Shown here: one piece after another, positions 46,272 to 55,515 of the stretch | Numbering within the stretch: the stretch's first letter is position 1 | Layout of the letters: every line of letters begins with the position of its first letter | DNA from: Bacteroidota bacterium | GTDB taxonomy: Bacteria; Bacteroidota; Bacteroidia; Chitinophagales; Chitinophagaceae | DNA: 64,000 nt | Reading direction: 5' to 3' | NCBI GenBank assembly: GCA_016866355.1 | Contig: VGMN01000002.1 | Coordinates: 124,001-188,000, forward strand | Position numbers and translations under genes: made by a program | The notes under the pieces: model-generated | Told to the model about the DNA's origin: nothing | The model's database searches: none | What the model saw: only the letters and a program-made list of their open reading frames with translations

Positions 46272-46389
46272 GATTCCCAATTTTGGGAGGGCAAAGATAG
46301 CGTTGGACATTTTCTGTTCCAAATCATTTTTGGCCCTAAATGGCCAGAACCATGGTGATTCCAAAAGACGTCAATTCCCGCAATATCTG

Positions 46390-46397
46390 TAATTTCG
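46390..46397 (+). promoter_or_regulatory. Probable promoter -7 element of accA
   Basis: TAATTTCG, a one-base variant of the consensus, 18 bases before the accA ATG. Confidence 0.4.
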
Positions 46398-46415
46398 ACC
46401 CTCACTTCCACGGAT

Positions 46416-47384
46416 ATGCCAGCTAATAAAAACAGACAATTTATTGACTTTGAGCAACCCCTCAAGGAGCTCATTGAAGAGATCACAGAGTTGGAGCAAA
46501 AATCTGCAAAAGGTAAAGTTGACTACACTGAAGTGATAGAAAAACTTAAGCAGCAGGTTCTAGAAAAGCGTAGTGAGTTAACCAAGAATTTAACTAGTTG
46601 GCAGCGTGTTCAATTGAGCAGACATCCTGATAGGCCTTATACGCTCAAGTATATTGAAAAGATGACCACCAATTTTATTGAAATGTATGGTGATCGCAAT
46701 GTAAAAGATGATAAAGCTATGGTGGGTGGTTTTGCCTCTTTAGATGGTGAAACCGTAATGTTTATAGGTCAGCAAAAAGGGATCAATACTAAAACCAGAC
46801 AGCTTCGCAATTTTGGGATGGCAAATCCGGAGGGATATAGGAAGGCGTTGCGTTTAATGAGATTGGCTGAAAAGTTTAATAAGCCCATTGTTACATTGAT
46901 AGACACGCCCGGCGCATTTCCTGGTTTGGAAGCTGAAGAAAGAGGGCAGGGAGAGGCAATTGCGCGTAATATTTACGAAATGATTCGTCTCAAAGTTCCA
47001 GTGATCTGTGTAATAATCGGGGAGGGAGCAAGTGGGGGAGCCCTAGGTATTGGCGTAGGGGATCGTGTTTATATGATGGAAAATACTTGGTACACGGTTA
47101 TCAGTCCTGAAAGTTGTTCTTCTATTTTATGGAGAAGTTGGGATAAAAAAGAAATTGCTGCAGAACAACTTCGATTAACAGCGGACCGGATGCTTGAGTT
47201 TGGATTAATTGATGGTATCATTCCAGAACCAGCTGGAGGGGCACATTGGGATTACAATCAAGCTGCCCAGCAACTTAAAGATTTTTTGGTTCCTATTATT
47301 CGATCCTTACGTGAGATACCCGTAGAAAAAAGGGTACAAGATCGAATAGAAAAATTTGGACGAATGGGATTTTGGGAAGAATGA
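46416..47384 (+). CDS. accA: Acetyl-CoA carboxylase carboxyltransferase subunit alpha
   Basis: A 322-residue subunit that, with AccD, moves the carboxyl group from carboxybiotin to acetyl-CoA to make malonyl-CoA. The N-terminal helical segment ([17 protein letters not shown]) and the crotonase-like core ([59 protein letters not shown], in pieces) are complete. accB and accC are at 58.2-60.1 kb; accD is not in the window. It overlaps dapA by 4 bp (ATGA). Confidence 0.97.
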   Translation: MPANKNRQFIDFEQPLKELIEEITELEQKSAKGKVDYTEVIEKLKQQVLEKRSELTKNLTSWQRVQLSRHPDRPYTLKYIEKMTTNFIEMYGDRNVKDDKAMVGGFASLDGETVMFIGQQKGINTKTRQLRNFGMANPEGYRKALRLMRLAEKFNKPIVTLIDTPGAFPGLEAEERGQGEAIARNIYEMIRLKVPVICVIIGEGASGGALGIGVGDRVYMMENTWYTVISPESCSSILWRSWDKKEIAAEQLRLTADRMLEFGLIDGIIPEPAGGAHWDYNQAAQQLKDFLVPIIRSLREIPVEKRVQDRIEKFGRMGFWEE

Positions 47385-48307
47385 TTATTGCATTATTACC
47401 CGTATCAAAAGTGAATCTTCAACATACTTTTAGTGGAACTGGGATTGCTATTGTAACTCCATTTACAGAGGAGGGGGCTATCGATTGGGAAGATTTTCAG
47501 CGTTGTCTTGATTTCTGGATGAAAGGTGGGGTAGAGTACCTGGTTGTATTGGGTACTACAGGTGAAAGTGCCACTATACACGGAGATGAGAAGCAAGCTA
47601 TTTTCACTTTTGTGCAGGAGTATACGGCAGGACGTATTCCACTGGTTGCTGGAATTGGTGGTAATGATACGCAAGAAGTGATTCATGCATTTACGCATTT
47701 TGATTTGACGGGTTACGCAGCGATTTTATCTGTAAGTCCTTACTATAATAAGCCCAATCAGGAAGGGATTTTCCAGCATTATAAACTTATCGACCAACAT
47801 ACTCCCCTCCCTGTTATTATTTACAATGTTCCTGGAAGAACGGGGCAGTCTATGACTGCAGCAACTCAGCTGCGTATTGCAAAGGAATGCAAGTCGGTAT
47901 TTGCAACCAAGGAGGCTAGCGGAAACATGGACCTGATCATGCAACTCTTGAGAGATAAGCCTGCCGATTTTATGGTAATCAGCGGAGATGATCCCATTAC
48001 TTTACCCTTGATTGCAACGGGTGCCAGTGGCGTTATTTCTGTTGTGGCTAACGCTTTTCCGAGCGAATTTTCAACGATGGTTCGGTATTGTTTAGCGGGA
48101 GATTTTGAAAAAGCACGTCCGCTCCACCATAAATATCTAGACATGATTGCAGCCTTGTTTGCAGAGGGTAGTCCTGCAGGAATAAAAGCTGTGATGTCAA
48201 CAATGGGACTTTGCAAAAACACTTTCCGGTTACCTGTTTGGCCGGTAAGTCAAACGCACCATGAAAAAATAAAGGCCTTACTAAACCAGATAGGTTACTC
48301 CTTGTAA
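47381..48307 (+). CDS. dapA: 4-hydroxy-tetrahydrodipicolinate synthase
   Basis: A 308-residue TIM-barrel aldolase condensing aspartate semialdehyde with pyruvate, the branch step to lysine and meso-diaminopimelate. Signatures: GIAIVTPF near residue 22, GTTGESATI near 57, [11 protein letters not shown] near 118, the catalytic Tyr in [10 protein letters not shown] near 147 and the Schiff-base Lys in FATKEASGN near 173. The ATG at 47381 overlaps the accA stop; it adds about 12 residues to the usual N-terminus, and a start further in is possible. Its end overlaps rnz by 27 bp. Confidence 0.95.
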   Translation: MIIALLPVSKVNLQHTFSGTGIAIVTPFTEEGAIDWEDFQRCLDFWMKGGVEYLVVLGTTGESATIHGDEKQAIFTFVQEYTAGRIPLVAGIGGNDTQEVIHAFTHFDLTGYAAILSVSPYYNKPNQEGIFQHYKLIDQHTPLPVIIYNVPGRTGQSMTAATQLRIAKECKSVFATKEASGNMDLIMQLLRDKPADFMVISGDDPITLPLIATGASGVISVVANAFPSEFSTMVRYCLAGDFEKARPLHHKYLDMIAALFAEGSPAGIKAVMSTMGLCKNTFRLPVWPVSQTHHEKIKALLNQIGYSL

Positions 48308-49072
48308 GGCATTTTCGCTTGCTGGAAAAATTGTCCTCGCTTCCTCCTCAAATTCATGGATGCTTTCGTATTGGCTACTAAAATGTCCTAGTAACAGTCT
48401 TTTTACGCTTGCCTTCTTGGCAAAGTTTGCGGCTTGTTTGGCTGTTGCATGGAAACGGAGTGCTGCCTTTTCATGTTGGTCATCTAAATAAGTAGACTCA
48501 TGATATAAAAGGTTAGCCTCCGCTACATAGGGTAATAGCTGTTCGTTGTAACGTGTATCTGCGCAGTACGCATAAGAGCGAGGGGCACTATGTTGCGTTG
48601 TCAATTTTCGAGGTAGTGCTTTTTCTTGGAATAAAAACCCGAAGCACTCAATGCGATGGTCTGTTGGAAAACAAGAGATTTTTATTTCCTCATTGTCTAC
48701 CAATAGACCTGGGGTGTCAATAGTGTGAATTTGTAGTTCAAAAGGTAATCGTGTAGACGCCACGTTCAGTTGCAGCTCAATGATTTTTTTTAATGGCGAA
48801 GGTCCATAGACATGCAAATCTTGTTGTCTATTGAGCAGACCAAAGCTGTTGATGAGTCCTATAAGGCCAAAGTAGTGATCGCCATGTAAATGGGAGATAA
48901 AAATGTGTGAAATACGACTGTACCTAATTTTATATTTCATGAGCTGCATCTGTGTACCCTCTCCGCAGTCAATTAAAAATTTATCTCCATTAAACGAAAC
49001 CAGTTGGCTGGTGGGGAACCGTTCGTAGGCGGGCACTGCTGAATTATTTCCAAGAATAGTAACAGAAAACAT
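48281..49072 (-). CDS. rnz: Ribonuclease Z (short form)
   Basis: A 263-residue metallo-beta-lactamase-fold nuclease that matures tRNA 3' ends. The zinc motif SHLHGDHYFG (about residues 60-69), PTDHRIECFGF near 137, AYCADTRY near 172, HESTY near 194 and LLGHFSSQY near 228 are present. Compared with the usual 300-310 residues, a block of about 36 residues is missing between QEKALPRKL and APRSYAYC. Since many tRNA genes here lack an encoded CCA, RNase Z is expected to be needed. It is followed by no gap worth noting and preceded by a STAS gene on the same strand. Confidence 0.92.
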   Translation of the reverse strand: MFSVTILGNNSAVPAYERFPTSQLVSFNGDKFLIDCGEGTQMQLMKYKIRYSRISHIFISHLHGDHYFGLIGLINSFGLLNRQQDLHVYGPSPLKKIIELQLNVASTRLPFELQIHTIDTPGLLVDNEEIKISCFPTDHRIECFGFLFQEKALPRKLTTQHSAPRSYAYCADTRYNEQLLPYVAEANLLYHESTYLDDQHEKAALRFHATAKQAANFAKKASVKRLLLGHFSSQYESIHEFEEEARTIFPASENALQGVTYLV

Positions 49073-49091
49073 AAGTTCAGAATTTTTGCGG

Positions 49092-49490
49092 TTAAGCTTC
49101 CGAATCGTTCAACAATTCCCGCTCGATCTCTTCCATTTGCAATATATCCCAAGCTTCACTTTCCGTGGGGGTGATATTCATCATTTCGTATAAACCAGCT
49201 TTTACAAGCGCATCTATTACAGGGGGCTGCATTTCGCAAAAAACAAATGAATGCTGCTGGGCATAAAACTCTTTTTGAATGGCTACCAGGGATTGAGGTA
49301 CATCTTTTTCAATTTCTTCAACAGCAGACATGACTACAACCAGGTGGGTAAAGGCCTCATCAGTTGAACTGTCAGCTTCATGCCCTTTTTTGAGAATTTC
49401 CAAGAATTCGGCTGCCAACCTAGCAGTTAAATTAGGTTCAAGTATGCTTACAACTTTAAATAGTTCTTTGGTATCAATTTTGATTCTCAT
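49092..49490 (-). CDS. STAS-domain-like protein
   Basis: A 132-residue protein with the order of elements of a STAS (anti-sigma antagonist) domain: KIDTKELFKVVSI, LTARLAAEFLEILKKG, THLVVVMSAVEEIEKDVPQSLVAIQKEF, FVFCEMQPPVIDALVKAGL in pieces, and a conserved tail TPTESEAWDILQMEEIERELL. It lacks the usual phosphorylatable serine of SpoIIAA-like proteins (VEEIEKDVP at that site), so signalling by phosphorylation is doubtful. It lies 19 bp before rnz; this pairing is common in Bacteroidota but its meaning is unknown to me. Confidence 0.78.
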   Translation of the reverse strand: MRIKIDTKELFKVVSILEPNLTARLAAEFLEILKKGHEADSSTDEAFTHLVVVMSAVEEIEKDVPQSLVAIQKEFYAQQHSFVFCEMQPPVIDALVKAGLYEMMNITPTESEAWDILQMEEIERELLNDSEA

Positions 49491-49593
49491 AGACTTGTAA
49501 CCGGGAGTGGTTTATTAACAGGGGTTTATAACTGCCTGATTACCCTTCCCGAAATTATTCGTTAATATTGTAACAACAGTAATATTCTGTAAA

Positions 49594-52128
49594 ATGGATA
49601 ATAATTTTTCGTCTCAGGTCAAGGAAATCATCTCCTTTAGTAGGGAGGAAGCACTGCGTTTGGGTAATGATTTCATAGGCACTGAGCACTTACTCTTAGG
49701 AATGATTCGTGAAGGAGAAAACACAGCCGTGAAAATCCTCAAGAGCTTCAATGTGGATCTTTATGAACTCCGAAAGGAAATTGAACTAGCTGTAAAAGAT
49801 AAGACGGGAAAAAATGTAGCCAACATAAATTCATTGCCATTAACCAAGCAAGCGGAAAAAGTGATACGTGTCACGGTACTTGAGGCAAAAGCATTGAAGA
49901 GCAATACTGTTGAAACGGAACACTTAATACTTTCAATTTTAAAAAATAAAGAAAATATAGCTACACAGATACTGAATCAGTTTGATGTGGACTATGACCT
50001 ATTTCGTCAAGAGTTGGGAATTGTAAAATCAAATGAACCACGTGCAGAATTTCCTGAGGAAAACGAGGAGGAGTTCGAAGAAGAGAAAAAAGCGGGTTCC
50101 TTGAAAGCTGCACCTAAATCAACAGCTACGGCCAAAAGTAAAACCCCGGTATTAGATAATTTTGGTCGTGATATTACTCGGATGGCGGAAATGGGAACAT
50201 TGGATCCTATTGTGGGAAGAGAAAAGGAAATAGAAAGAGTATCACAGATATTATCTCGTCGAAAGAAAAATAATCCCATTCTGATTGGTGAGCCCGGTGT
50301 AGGTAAAACTGCAATAGTAGAGGGGTTAGCACTTCGAATTGTACAACGTAAAGTATCTCGTGTACTTTTTGACAAGCGTGTGATATCGCTTGATTTAGCT
50401 GCATTAGTGGCTGGAACAAAATATCGTGGGCAATTTGAGGAGCGGATGAAGGCTATCATGAATGAGTTAGAAAAAAATCGAGATGTTATTCTTTTCATTG
50501 ATGAATTACATACTATTGTTGGGGCTGGGGGAGCCAGTGGATCGCTTGATGCCAGCAATATTTTCAAACCTGCGTTGGCCAGGGGCGAACTCCAATGCAT
50601 TGGTGCTTCCACCTTAGATGAGTACCGCATGCATATCGAAAAAGATGGAGCCCTGGATCGTCGATTTCAGAAAGTGATTATCGATCCACCCAGTGTAGAC
50701 GATACTATTCAGATTTTGAATAATATCAAGAGTAAGTACGAAGATTATCACAATGTAAATTATGATCAGCAAGCTATTGATGCTTGTGTAAAGCTCAGTG
50801 ATCGGTACATTACTGATCGTTTATTGCCTGATAAAGCAATTGATGTGTTAGATGAAGTGGGTGCCAGGGTGCATTTAAAAAACATCAATGTACCTCCTTC
50901 TATTACTGAATTGGAACAGAAAATTGAGGAAGTAAAAGTTGAAAAGAATAAGGTAGTTAAGAGTCAGAAATTTGAAGAAGCAGCTTCGCTTCGTGATACG
51001 GAGAAAAGACTCCAGGAGGAATTAGAACGTGCAAAAGGTGAGTGGGAGGAAGAAAGTAAGCATCGAAAGTTTCCAATCGGGGAGGAAGACATTGCCGAAG
51101 TGATCAGTATGATGACAGGTATTCCTGTTAAGCGAATGGTACAAGCGGAGACAGAAAAGTTGCGTCGGATGACAGATGATATGCGGGGAATGGTTATTGG
51201 TCAGGACGAAGCCATACAGAAAGTTGTAAAGGCTATTCAACGTAACCGGGTGGGACTGAAAGACCCTAAAAAGCCCATTGGGACTTTTATCTTCTTGGGC
51301 CCAACCGGAGTTGGAAAAACTGAGCTGGCCAGGGCTCTTGCGCGTCATCTATTTGATTCAGAAGATTCGCTGATTCGAATCGACATGAGTGAGTATATGG
51401 AAAAGTTTACTGTCAGTCGATTGATTGGTGCCCCTCCAGGTTACGTTGGCTACGAGGAAGGTGGACAGTTGACAGAGCGGGTTAGACGTAAGCCTTATAG
51501 TGTTATTTTATTGGATGAAATTGAAAAAGCTCATCCGGATATCTATAACATCTTATTGCAAGTGTTGGATGATGGACTTTTAACAGATGGGTTAGGAAGA
51601 AAAGTTGATTTCAAGAATACCTTGATTATCATGACTTCTAATATCGGGGTTAGACAATTGAAAGATTTTGGAACAGGAGTTGGATTTACCACCAGTGCCA
51701 AAATGGAATCTGAAGATGAGGCAAACAAAGCCGTTATTGAAAAAGCACTAAAGAAAACTTTTTCGCCTGAATTCCTAAACCGTATTGATGACGTAATTAT
51801 TTTCAACAGTTTATCGCGAGAGAATATTTTCAATATCATTGATATCCTAATGAAGGGAGTCATGAAAAGGTTGACCAACCTTGGATTTAGTTTAGAATTA
51901 ACAGAAAAGGCTAAGAGTTTCTTAGCTGACAAAGGGTACGATGTCCAGTTTGGCGCAAGGCCTTTACATAGAGCTATTCAAAAGTATCTGGAGGATCCAC
52001 TAGCTGAAGAAATTCTTAATCTAAATGTTAAGGAGGGAGATGTGCTAATTGCCGATACGGATGAGGAGCAAACAAAATTATTTTTCACTTTCAAGGAAAG
52101 AGCATCCGCGCCCACGCAGGCGTCTTGA
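49594..52128 (+). CDS. clpC: ATP-dependent Clp protease ATP-binding subunit ClpC
   Basis: An 844-residue AAA+ unfoldase for ClpP. Two N-terminal Clp repeats (FSREEALRLGNDFIGTEHLLLG), the first ATPase module with Walker A GEPGVGKT near residue 232 and Walker B LFIDELH near 302, a UVR-type coiled segment (KSQKFEEAASLRDTEKRLQEEL near 455), and the second ATPase module with GPTGVGKT near 568. The ClpP-binding loop is expected after the VGF region near 690. It is monocistronic or joined to cmk, whose start follows after 6 bp. No CtsR-type operator was seen upstream. Confidence 0.97.
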   Translation: MDNNFSSQVKEIISFSREEALRLGNDFIGTEHLLLGMIREGENTAVKILKSFNVDLYELRKEIELAVKDKTGKNVANINSLPLTKQAEKVIRVTVLEAKALKSNTVETEHLILSILKNKENIATQILNQFDVDYDLFRQELGIVKSNEPRAEFPEENEEEFEEEKKAGSLKAAPKSTATAKSKTPVLDNFGRDITRMAEMGTLDPIVGREKEIERVSQILSRRKKNNPILIGEPGVGKTAIVEGLALRIVQRKVSRVLFDKRVISLDLAALVAGTKYRGQFEERMKAIMNELEKNRDVILFIDELHTIVGAGGASGSLDASNIFKPALARGELQCIGASTLDEYRMHIEKDGALDRRFQKVIIDPPSVDDTIQILNNIKSKYEDYHNVNYDQQAIDACVKLSDRYITDRLLPDKAIDVLDEVGARVHLKNINVPPSITELEQKIEEVKVEKNKVVKSQKFEEAASLRDTEKRLQEELERAKGEWEEESKHRKFPIGEEDIAEVISMMTGIPVKRMVQAETEKLRRMTDDMRGMVIGQDEAIQKVVKAIQRNRVGLKDPKKPIGTFIFLGPTGVGKTELARALARHLFDSEDSLIRIDMSEYMEKFTVSRLIGAPPGYVGYEEGGQLTERVRRKPYSVILLDEIEKAHPDIYNILLQVLDDGLLTDGLGRKVDFKNTLIIMTSNIGVRQLKDFGTGVGFTTSAKMESEDEANKAVIEKALKKTFSPEFLNRIDDVIIFNSLSRENIFNIIDILMKGVMKRLTNLGFSLELTEKAKSFLADKGYDVQFGARPLHRAIQKYLEDPLAEEILNLNVKEGDVLIADTDEEQTKLFFTFKERASAPTQAS

Positions 52129-52134
52129 TTGCCA

Positions 52135-52827
52135 ATGCCTGATAAAAAAATTATTATTACCCTAGATGGGTGGTCCAGCTGTGGCAAGAGCACACTCGCA
52201 AGAGCCATGGCAAGTGCCTTGGGATATGTTTTTGTAGATAGTGGCGCCATGTATCGTGCCATCACCCTTTATTTTATTAGAAATCAGATTGATATTGCCG
52301 ACCCTGTTGCTGTTGAAAAGGCATTAGCTTCCGTTCAACTTCAATTCGTTTTTAATCCAGCAAGAGGAGCTAGTGATATCTTATTGAACGGGGAGAATGT
52401 GGAAGCCCTTATCAGAGAAATGGCAGTAGCTTCTCGCGTAAGTGAGATAGCAACATTAGCCAGGGTACGTCAGTTTGCAGTACAACAACAGCAGCGGTTA
52501 GGTAAAGAAAAGGGAATTGTGATGGATGGACGAGACATTGGAACAGTAGTATTCCCGCAGGCAGAGTTAAAAATATTTATGACGGCTGATAAAGACATCC
52601 GCGTACAACGACGGTTAAAGGAGTTACAGCAATCAGATCCTGCTATCACAGCAGCTATGGTTCGGGATAATCTTGAGCAACGTGATTATATGGATGCCAA
52701 CAGGGTGGAAAGTCCCTTGCGGCAAGCAGTAGATGCCAGAGTATTGGATAATTCAAACCTTAGCCCCGCACAACAATTTGAGTTAGCTATGGGATGGGCC
52801 AACGCAATAATTAATCAAGCGAACTAA
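52135..52827 (+). CDS. cmk: Cytidylate kinase
   Basis: A 230-residue (d)CMP kinase. The P-loop is LDGWSSCGKST (about residues 9-19), the substrate region DSGAMYRAITLY near 34, and GRDIGTVVFP near 133 with the Arg-rich lid RRLKELQ near 158. The ATG at 52135 is used; a TTG at 52129 directly abuts clpC. Convergent with the FKBP gene. Confidence 0.95.
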   Translation: MPDKKIIITLDGWSSCGKSTLARAMASALGYVFVDSGAMYRAITLYFIRNQIDIADPVAVEKALASVQLQFVFNPARGASDILLNGENVEALIREMAVASRVSEIATLARVRQFAVQQQQRLGKEKGIVMDGRDIGTVVFPQAELKIFMTADKDIRVQRRLKELQQSDPAITAAMVRDNLEQRDYMDANRVESPLRQAVDARVLDNSNLSPAQQFELAMGWANAIINQAN

Positions 52828-52832
52828 TTTAA

Positions 52833-53579
52833 TTACTTCTTCCTTTTTACATTAATTAGTTCTACTTCAAATAGTAGCGCTGAACCACCTGGAATAGACA
52901 TATAGTCATACTCACCGTATCCTAATTGATAAGGTATGTAGAATTTGTATTTAGCGCCAACTTTCATGAGTTGAAGTCCCTCGGTCCACCCCTTAATAAC
53001 ACCGTTGAGTGAAAAGGTAATTGGTTGACCTCGATCGTATGAATTGTCAAATCCCCTTCCGTCTATAAAGGTGCCTCTGTAATGACATGTTACGGAGTCA
53101 ATCGCTGTTGGACTTTCGCCATTTCCAGCATTTATAATTTCATATTGAAGACCACTCTCGGTGGTAATTACGCCGGTTCTTTTTTTATTCTCTGCTAAAA
53201 ACTTCTCACCAGCGTCTTTATTTAGCTTTGATTTTTCACTTTGCAAACGAGTCATATAGGTGTTTAAAAGGGTGTTTGAAATTCCATTATCCAATAGGGG
53301 TGTTTTCCCACTCAAAAAATCGTTGACTGCACTGCCAAGTAAATCACCATTTAGTTTTAATACGCCTTGTGATTGGTAATAGGAGGCAAGACTTACACCA
53401 AGCGCATAACTTACAGAGTCAATTTCATTTTTTAAGGTAAGTGCTTCAGGTTTTGTAGCTACTGGTTTACTTACTGCAGGGGGATTCTTTTTAACAGGTA
53501 CTGATGTTGTGGGTTTTTTGGTTTGTCCAAAAGAAGCTGCACAACTGAAAAAAAGAATTGAAAAGAGTAGTTTTTTCAT
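52833..53579 (-). CDS. Secreted FKBP-type peptidyl-prolyl cis-trans isomerase
   Basis: A 248-residue exported protein: signal peptide (MKKLLFSILFFSCAASFGQ), a proline/lysine-rich linker, a helical FKBP-N dimerisation region (SYALGVSLASYYQSQGV to EKFLAENKK), and a C-terminal FKBP domain with VTCHYRGTFIDGRGFDNSYDRG (in part YRGTFIDG), IKGWTEGLQLMKVGAKYKFYIP and LLFEVELINV. It matches FkpA/Mip-type periplasmic folding catalysts. The ATG at 53579 was chosen because it begins the signal peptide and has a -7 element just upstream. Confidence 0.93.
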   Translation of the reverse strand: MKKLLFSILFFSCAASFGQTKKPTTSVPVKKNPPAVSKPVATKPEALTLKNEIDSVSYALGVSLASYYQSQGVLKLNGDLLGSAVNDFLSGKTPLLDNGISNTLLNTYMTRLQSEKSKLNKDAGEKFLAENKKRTGVITTESGLQYEIINAGNGESPTAIDSVTCHYRGTFIDGRGFDNSYDRGQPITFSLNGVIKGWTEGLQLMKVGAKYKFYIPYQLGYGEYDYMSIPGGSALLFEVELINVKRKK

Positions 53580-53597
53580 AGAAAAAAGATGTGTTTG

Positions 53598-53605
53598 CAA
53601 AGGTA
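53598..53605 (-). promoter_or_regulatory. Promoter -7 element of the FKBP gene
   Basis: TACCTTTG on the minus strand, 18 bases before the ATG. Confidence 0.55.
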
Positions 53606-53643
53606 AAGGCTCCGAATTGAATTATAGCCACTTTGAAAGCAAT

Positions 53644-53651
53644 TACCTTTG
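53644..53651 (+). promoter_or_regulatory. Promoter -7 element of the thioesterase gene
   Basis: TACCTTTG ends only 4 bases before the ATG at 53656, so the mRNA should be leaderless or nearly so. Back to back with the FKBP promoter. Confidence 0.5.
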
Positions 53652-53655
53652 CAAA

Positions 53656-54090
53656 ATGGAATATAATTTGCCACTTCAACTTCGGTGGGCTGATATCGAC
53701 GCTAATTTTCATGTACGTCACTCTGTGTATTACGATTGGGCTGCCCTATGTCGTATTTCTTTTATGCATGAAAAAGGACTAACAGAGTCTGTTTATCATC
53801 AATTTAACATGGGCCCCATTCTTTTCCGAGAGGAATGTCGGTTTAGACGAGAGATCAGGATGGGGGATACTATCTCAATAGACTTACTATTGTTGACAGC
53901 TCGCCGAGATTTTTCCAGGTGGACCATTCAGCATTCAATTTGGAAGTCAGCTGAAACTGAGGCGGCTCGTTTGACGGTAGAAGGTGCTTTTATTGATCTT
54001 CAGCTCAGAAAACTTGCCATTCCCCCTGCTTTAGCACAAGCTGTTTTTGAATTAATGCCTCGTGCTACTACTTTTCAATGGGCTGACTAG
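53656..54090 (+). CDS. Hotdog-fold acyl-CoA thioesterase
   Basis: A 144-residue hotdog protein like the 4-hydroxybenzoyl-CoA/YbgC thioesterases. The family signature with the catalytic Asp is RWADIDANFHVRHSVYYDWA (about residues 10-29), the Tyr/Asp in the following helix is typical, and the sheet strands FRREIRMGDTISIDLLLL and WTIQHSIW follow. The substrate is unknown. An earlier in-frame start would cross the FKBP promoter. It overlaps the end of the convergent exonuclease gene by 4 bp. Confidence 0.85.
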   Translation: MEYNLPLQLRWADIDANFHVRHSVYYDWAALCRISFMHEKGLTESVYHQFNMGPILFREECRFRREIRMGDTISIDLLLLTARRDFSRWTIQHSIWKSAETEAARLTVEGAFIDLQLRKLAIPPALAQAVFELMPRATTFQWAD

Positions 54091-55463
54091 TTGAAGTCCG
54101 ATAGGGCTTTTATTTTTTCCGGAAAATTTTCCTTAAACAAAAGGATTGTTTTTTGTATGGTGCTATTATTCCTGTAAGGAGTGATTAACTTTTTTATTTC
54201 TGCAATATCATTAATGGCTGTTTTTAGGGGGATATAACCCATGCCATAGAAACTGCCTTTTTCAATCAGCACACAAGATTGCTCTTTGCCATTTCTTCCC
54301 TTGTCAAGTATCATAAAACTTTGATTAGCTATTAATTCTTGCAGGGCATGGTTTACCCGGTTGTTATAAGATGAAACACGCTCATTTTTTGTGCAAGCTC
54401 CTTTGCAGGTTGTGGCAAATTCACCTGCGCAGGCTCCAGTAGCTTTCTGTAAAAAACATAAACGCAAACAAAGCTGATACGTTCGCGCCAACCTGCGAAT
54501 GACTGTTTGCCCATCAGCCAGCGAATAGAAGTGAAAAAGGGAGGGGACGTTTTTTTTAATTTTATCTACTGCAATTCTTTTATATCCGTGTTGGTCCTCA
54601 AAGACAAATAATCCAAACGTGTCTTCCTTTTTTTTCTGTGCTGCATTAAATCGAGGCCAGCGATGTTTTATTTCTGCTGATTCTAGCAGTGTTGCCATGA
54701 GGGGAGTAGCGCATTCTTGGTAAGTGATACGATGAACATTTCTAATAAACTTTTGCTTTTGTGCCGTAGGCGCATCATTGCTAAAATGGCTATTTACTCG
54801 GTAGCGTATGTTTATAGCTTTTCCCACATACACCACTTTATCTTTTTTATCATGGAAATAATAGACGCCTGGTTTAGTAGGAAGTTGATCAAAATCAGTA
54901 CGGGAAACATGTGGGGGTAGTATCCATTCCTTTGAATTCCTTTTCAAACTTTTGCCAATGAGGTTTGCAGTATCCTCATGCAATAATTTTCTAAAAAGTG
55001 CAACAGTGGCAGCGGTGTCTCCCCCAGCACGATGCCTGTTTGCTAGTTCAATGCCCAGCGACCGGCAAAGTTTGCCTAAGCTATAGGAAGGATATCCGGG
55101 AAGTATTTGTCGGCTCAAACGAACGGTACATAACTTAGCGCAATTCAACTCATACCCTTCAGCTTTTAGTTGTGCTTTGACAAATGAGTAATCAAATTGC
55201 ACATTATGTGCCACAAAAATTTGTCCTTGAAGTAATGTGTAAATACGTTCTGCAATGGTTGCAAACGAGGGAGCATTTGCAACCATTTCGTTAGTGATAC
55301 CTGTCATTTGTTGTATAAAAGGCGGTATTGGTTGCAAGGGGTTAACCAACGATTCAAAAGTTGCCACCACTTCCATTCCGTCAAATACATGGATAGCAAT
55401 CTCAGTGATCCCATTTGCTGCTGCATACGAGCCAGTAGTTTCGATATCTACAATTGCGTACAT
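54087..55463 (-). CDS. DEDDh exonuclease fused to UvrC-like GIY-YIG endonuclease
   Basis: A 458-residue two-domain protein. The N-terminal DnaQ-like 3'-5' exonuclease (about residues 1-165) has the DEDDh motifs IVDIETTG, HNVQFDYSF and HRAGGDTAA. The second domain (about 200-290) is a GIY-YIG nuclease like that of UvrC (PGVYYFHDKKDKVVYVGKA, NIRYRVNSHF). The rest, with several cysteines (ACAGEFATTCKGACTK), resembles the UvrC middle region, but no UvrC C-terminal nuclease was seen. The build matches the Cho/PolC-epsilon fusions known in several phyla and points to DNA repair. The ATG at 55463 starts the exonuclease; longer starts run into the divergent gene. Confidence 0.9.
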   Translation of the reverse strand: MYAIVDIETTGSYAAANGITEIAIHVFDGMEVVATFESLVNPLQPIPPFIQQMTGITNEMVANAPSFATIAERIYTLLQGQIFVAHNVQFDYSFVKAQLKAEGYELNCAKLCTVRLSRQILPGYPSYSLGKLCRSLGIELANRHRAGGDTAATVALFRKLLHEDTANLIGKSLKRNSKEWILPPHVSRTDFDQLPTKPGVYYFHDKKDKVVYVGKAINIRYRVNSHFSNDAPTAQKQKFIRNVHRITYQECATPLMATLLESAEIKHRWPRFNAAQKKKEDTFGLFVFEDQHGYKRIAVDKIKKNVPSLFHFYSLADGQTVIRRLARTYQLCLRLCFLQKATGACAGEFATTCKGACTKNERVSSYNNRVNHALQELIANQSFMILDKGRNGKEQSCVLIEKGSFYGMGYIPLKTAINDIAEIKKLITPYRNNSTIQKTILLFKENFPEKIKALSDFN

Positions 55464-55515
55464 ACAAAACGCTAAATTCGTTAAAAATTGAGTGGTGTTT
55501 GAATCAAAATTTGAT

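Noticed and set aside
50007-50630. 207-codon open frame on the minus strand inside clpC
   Set aside because: It is antisense to a highly conserved coding region, is serine-rich as frame shadows are, and has no promoter or family features.
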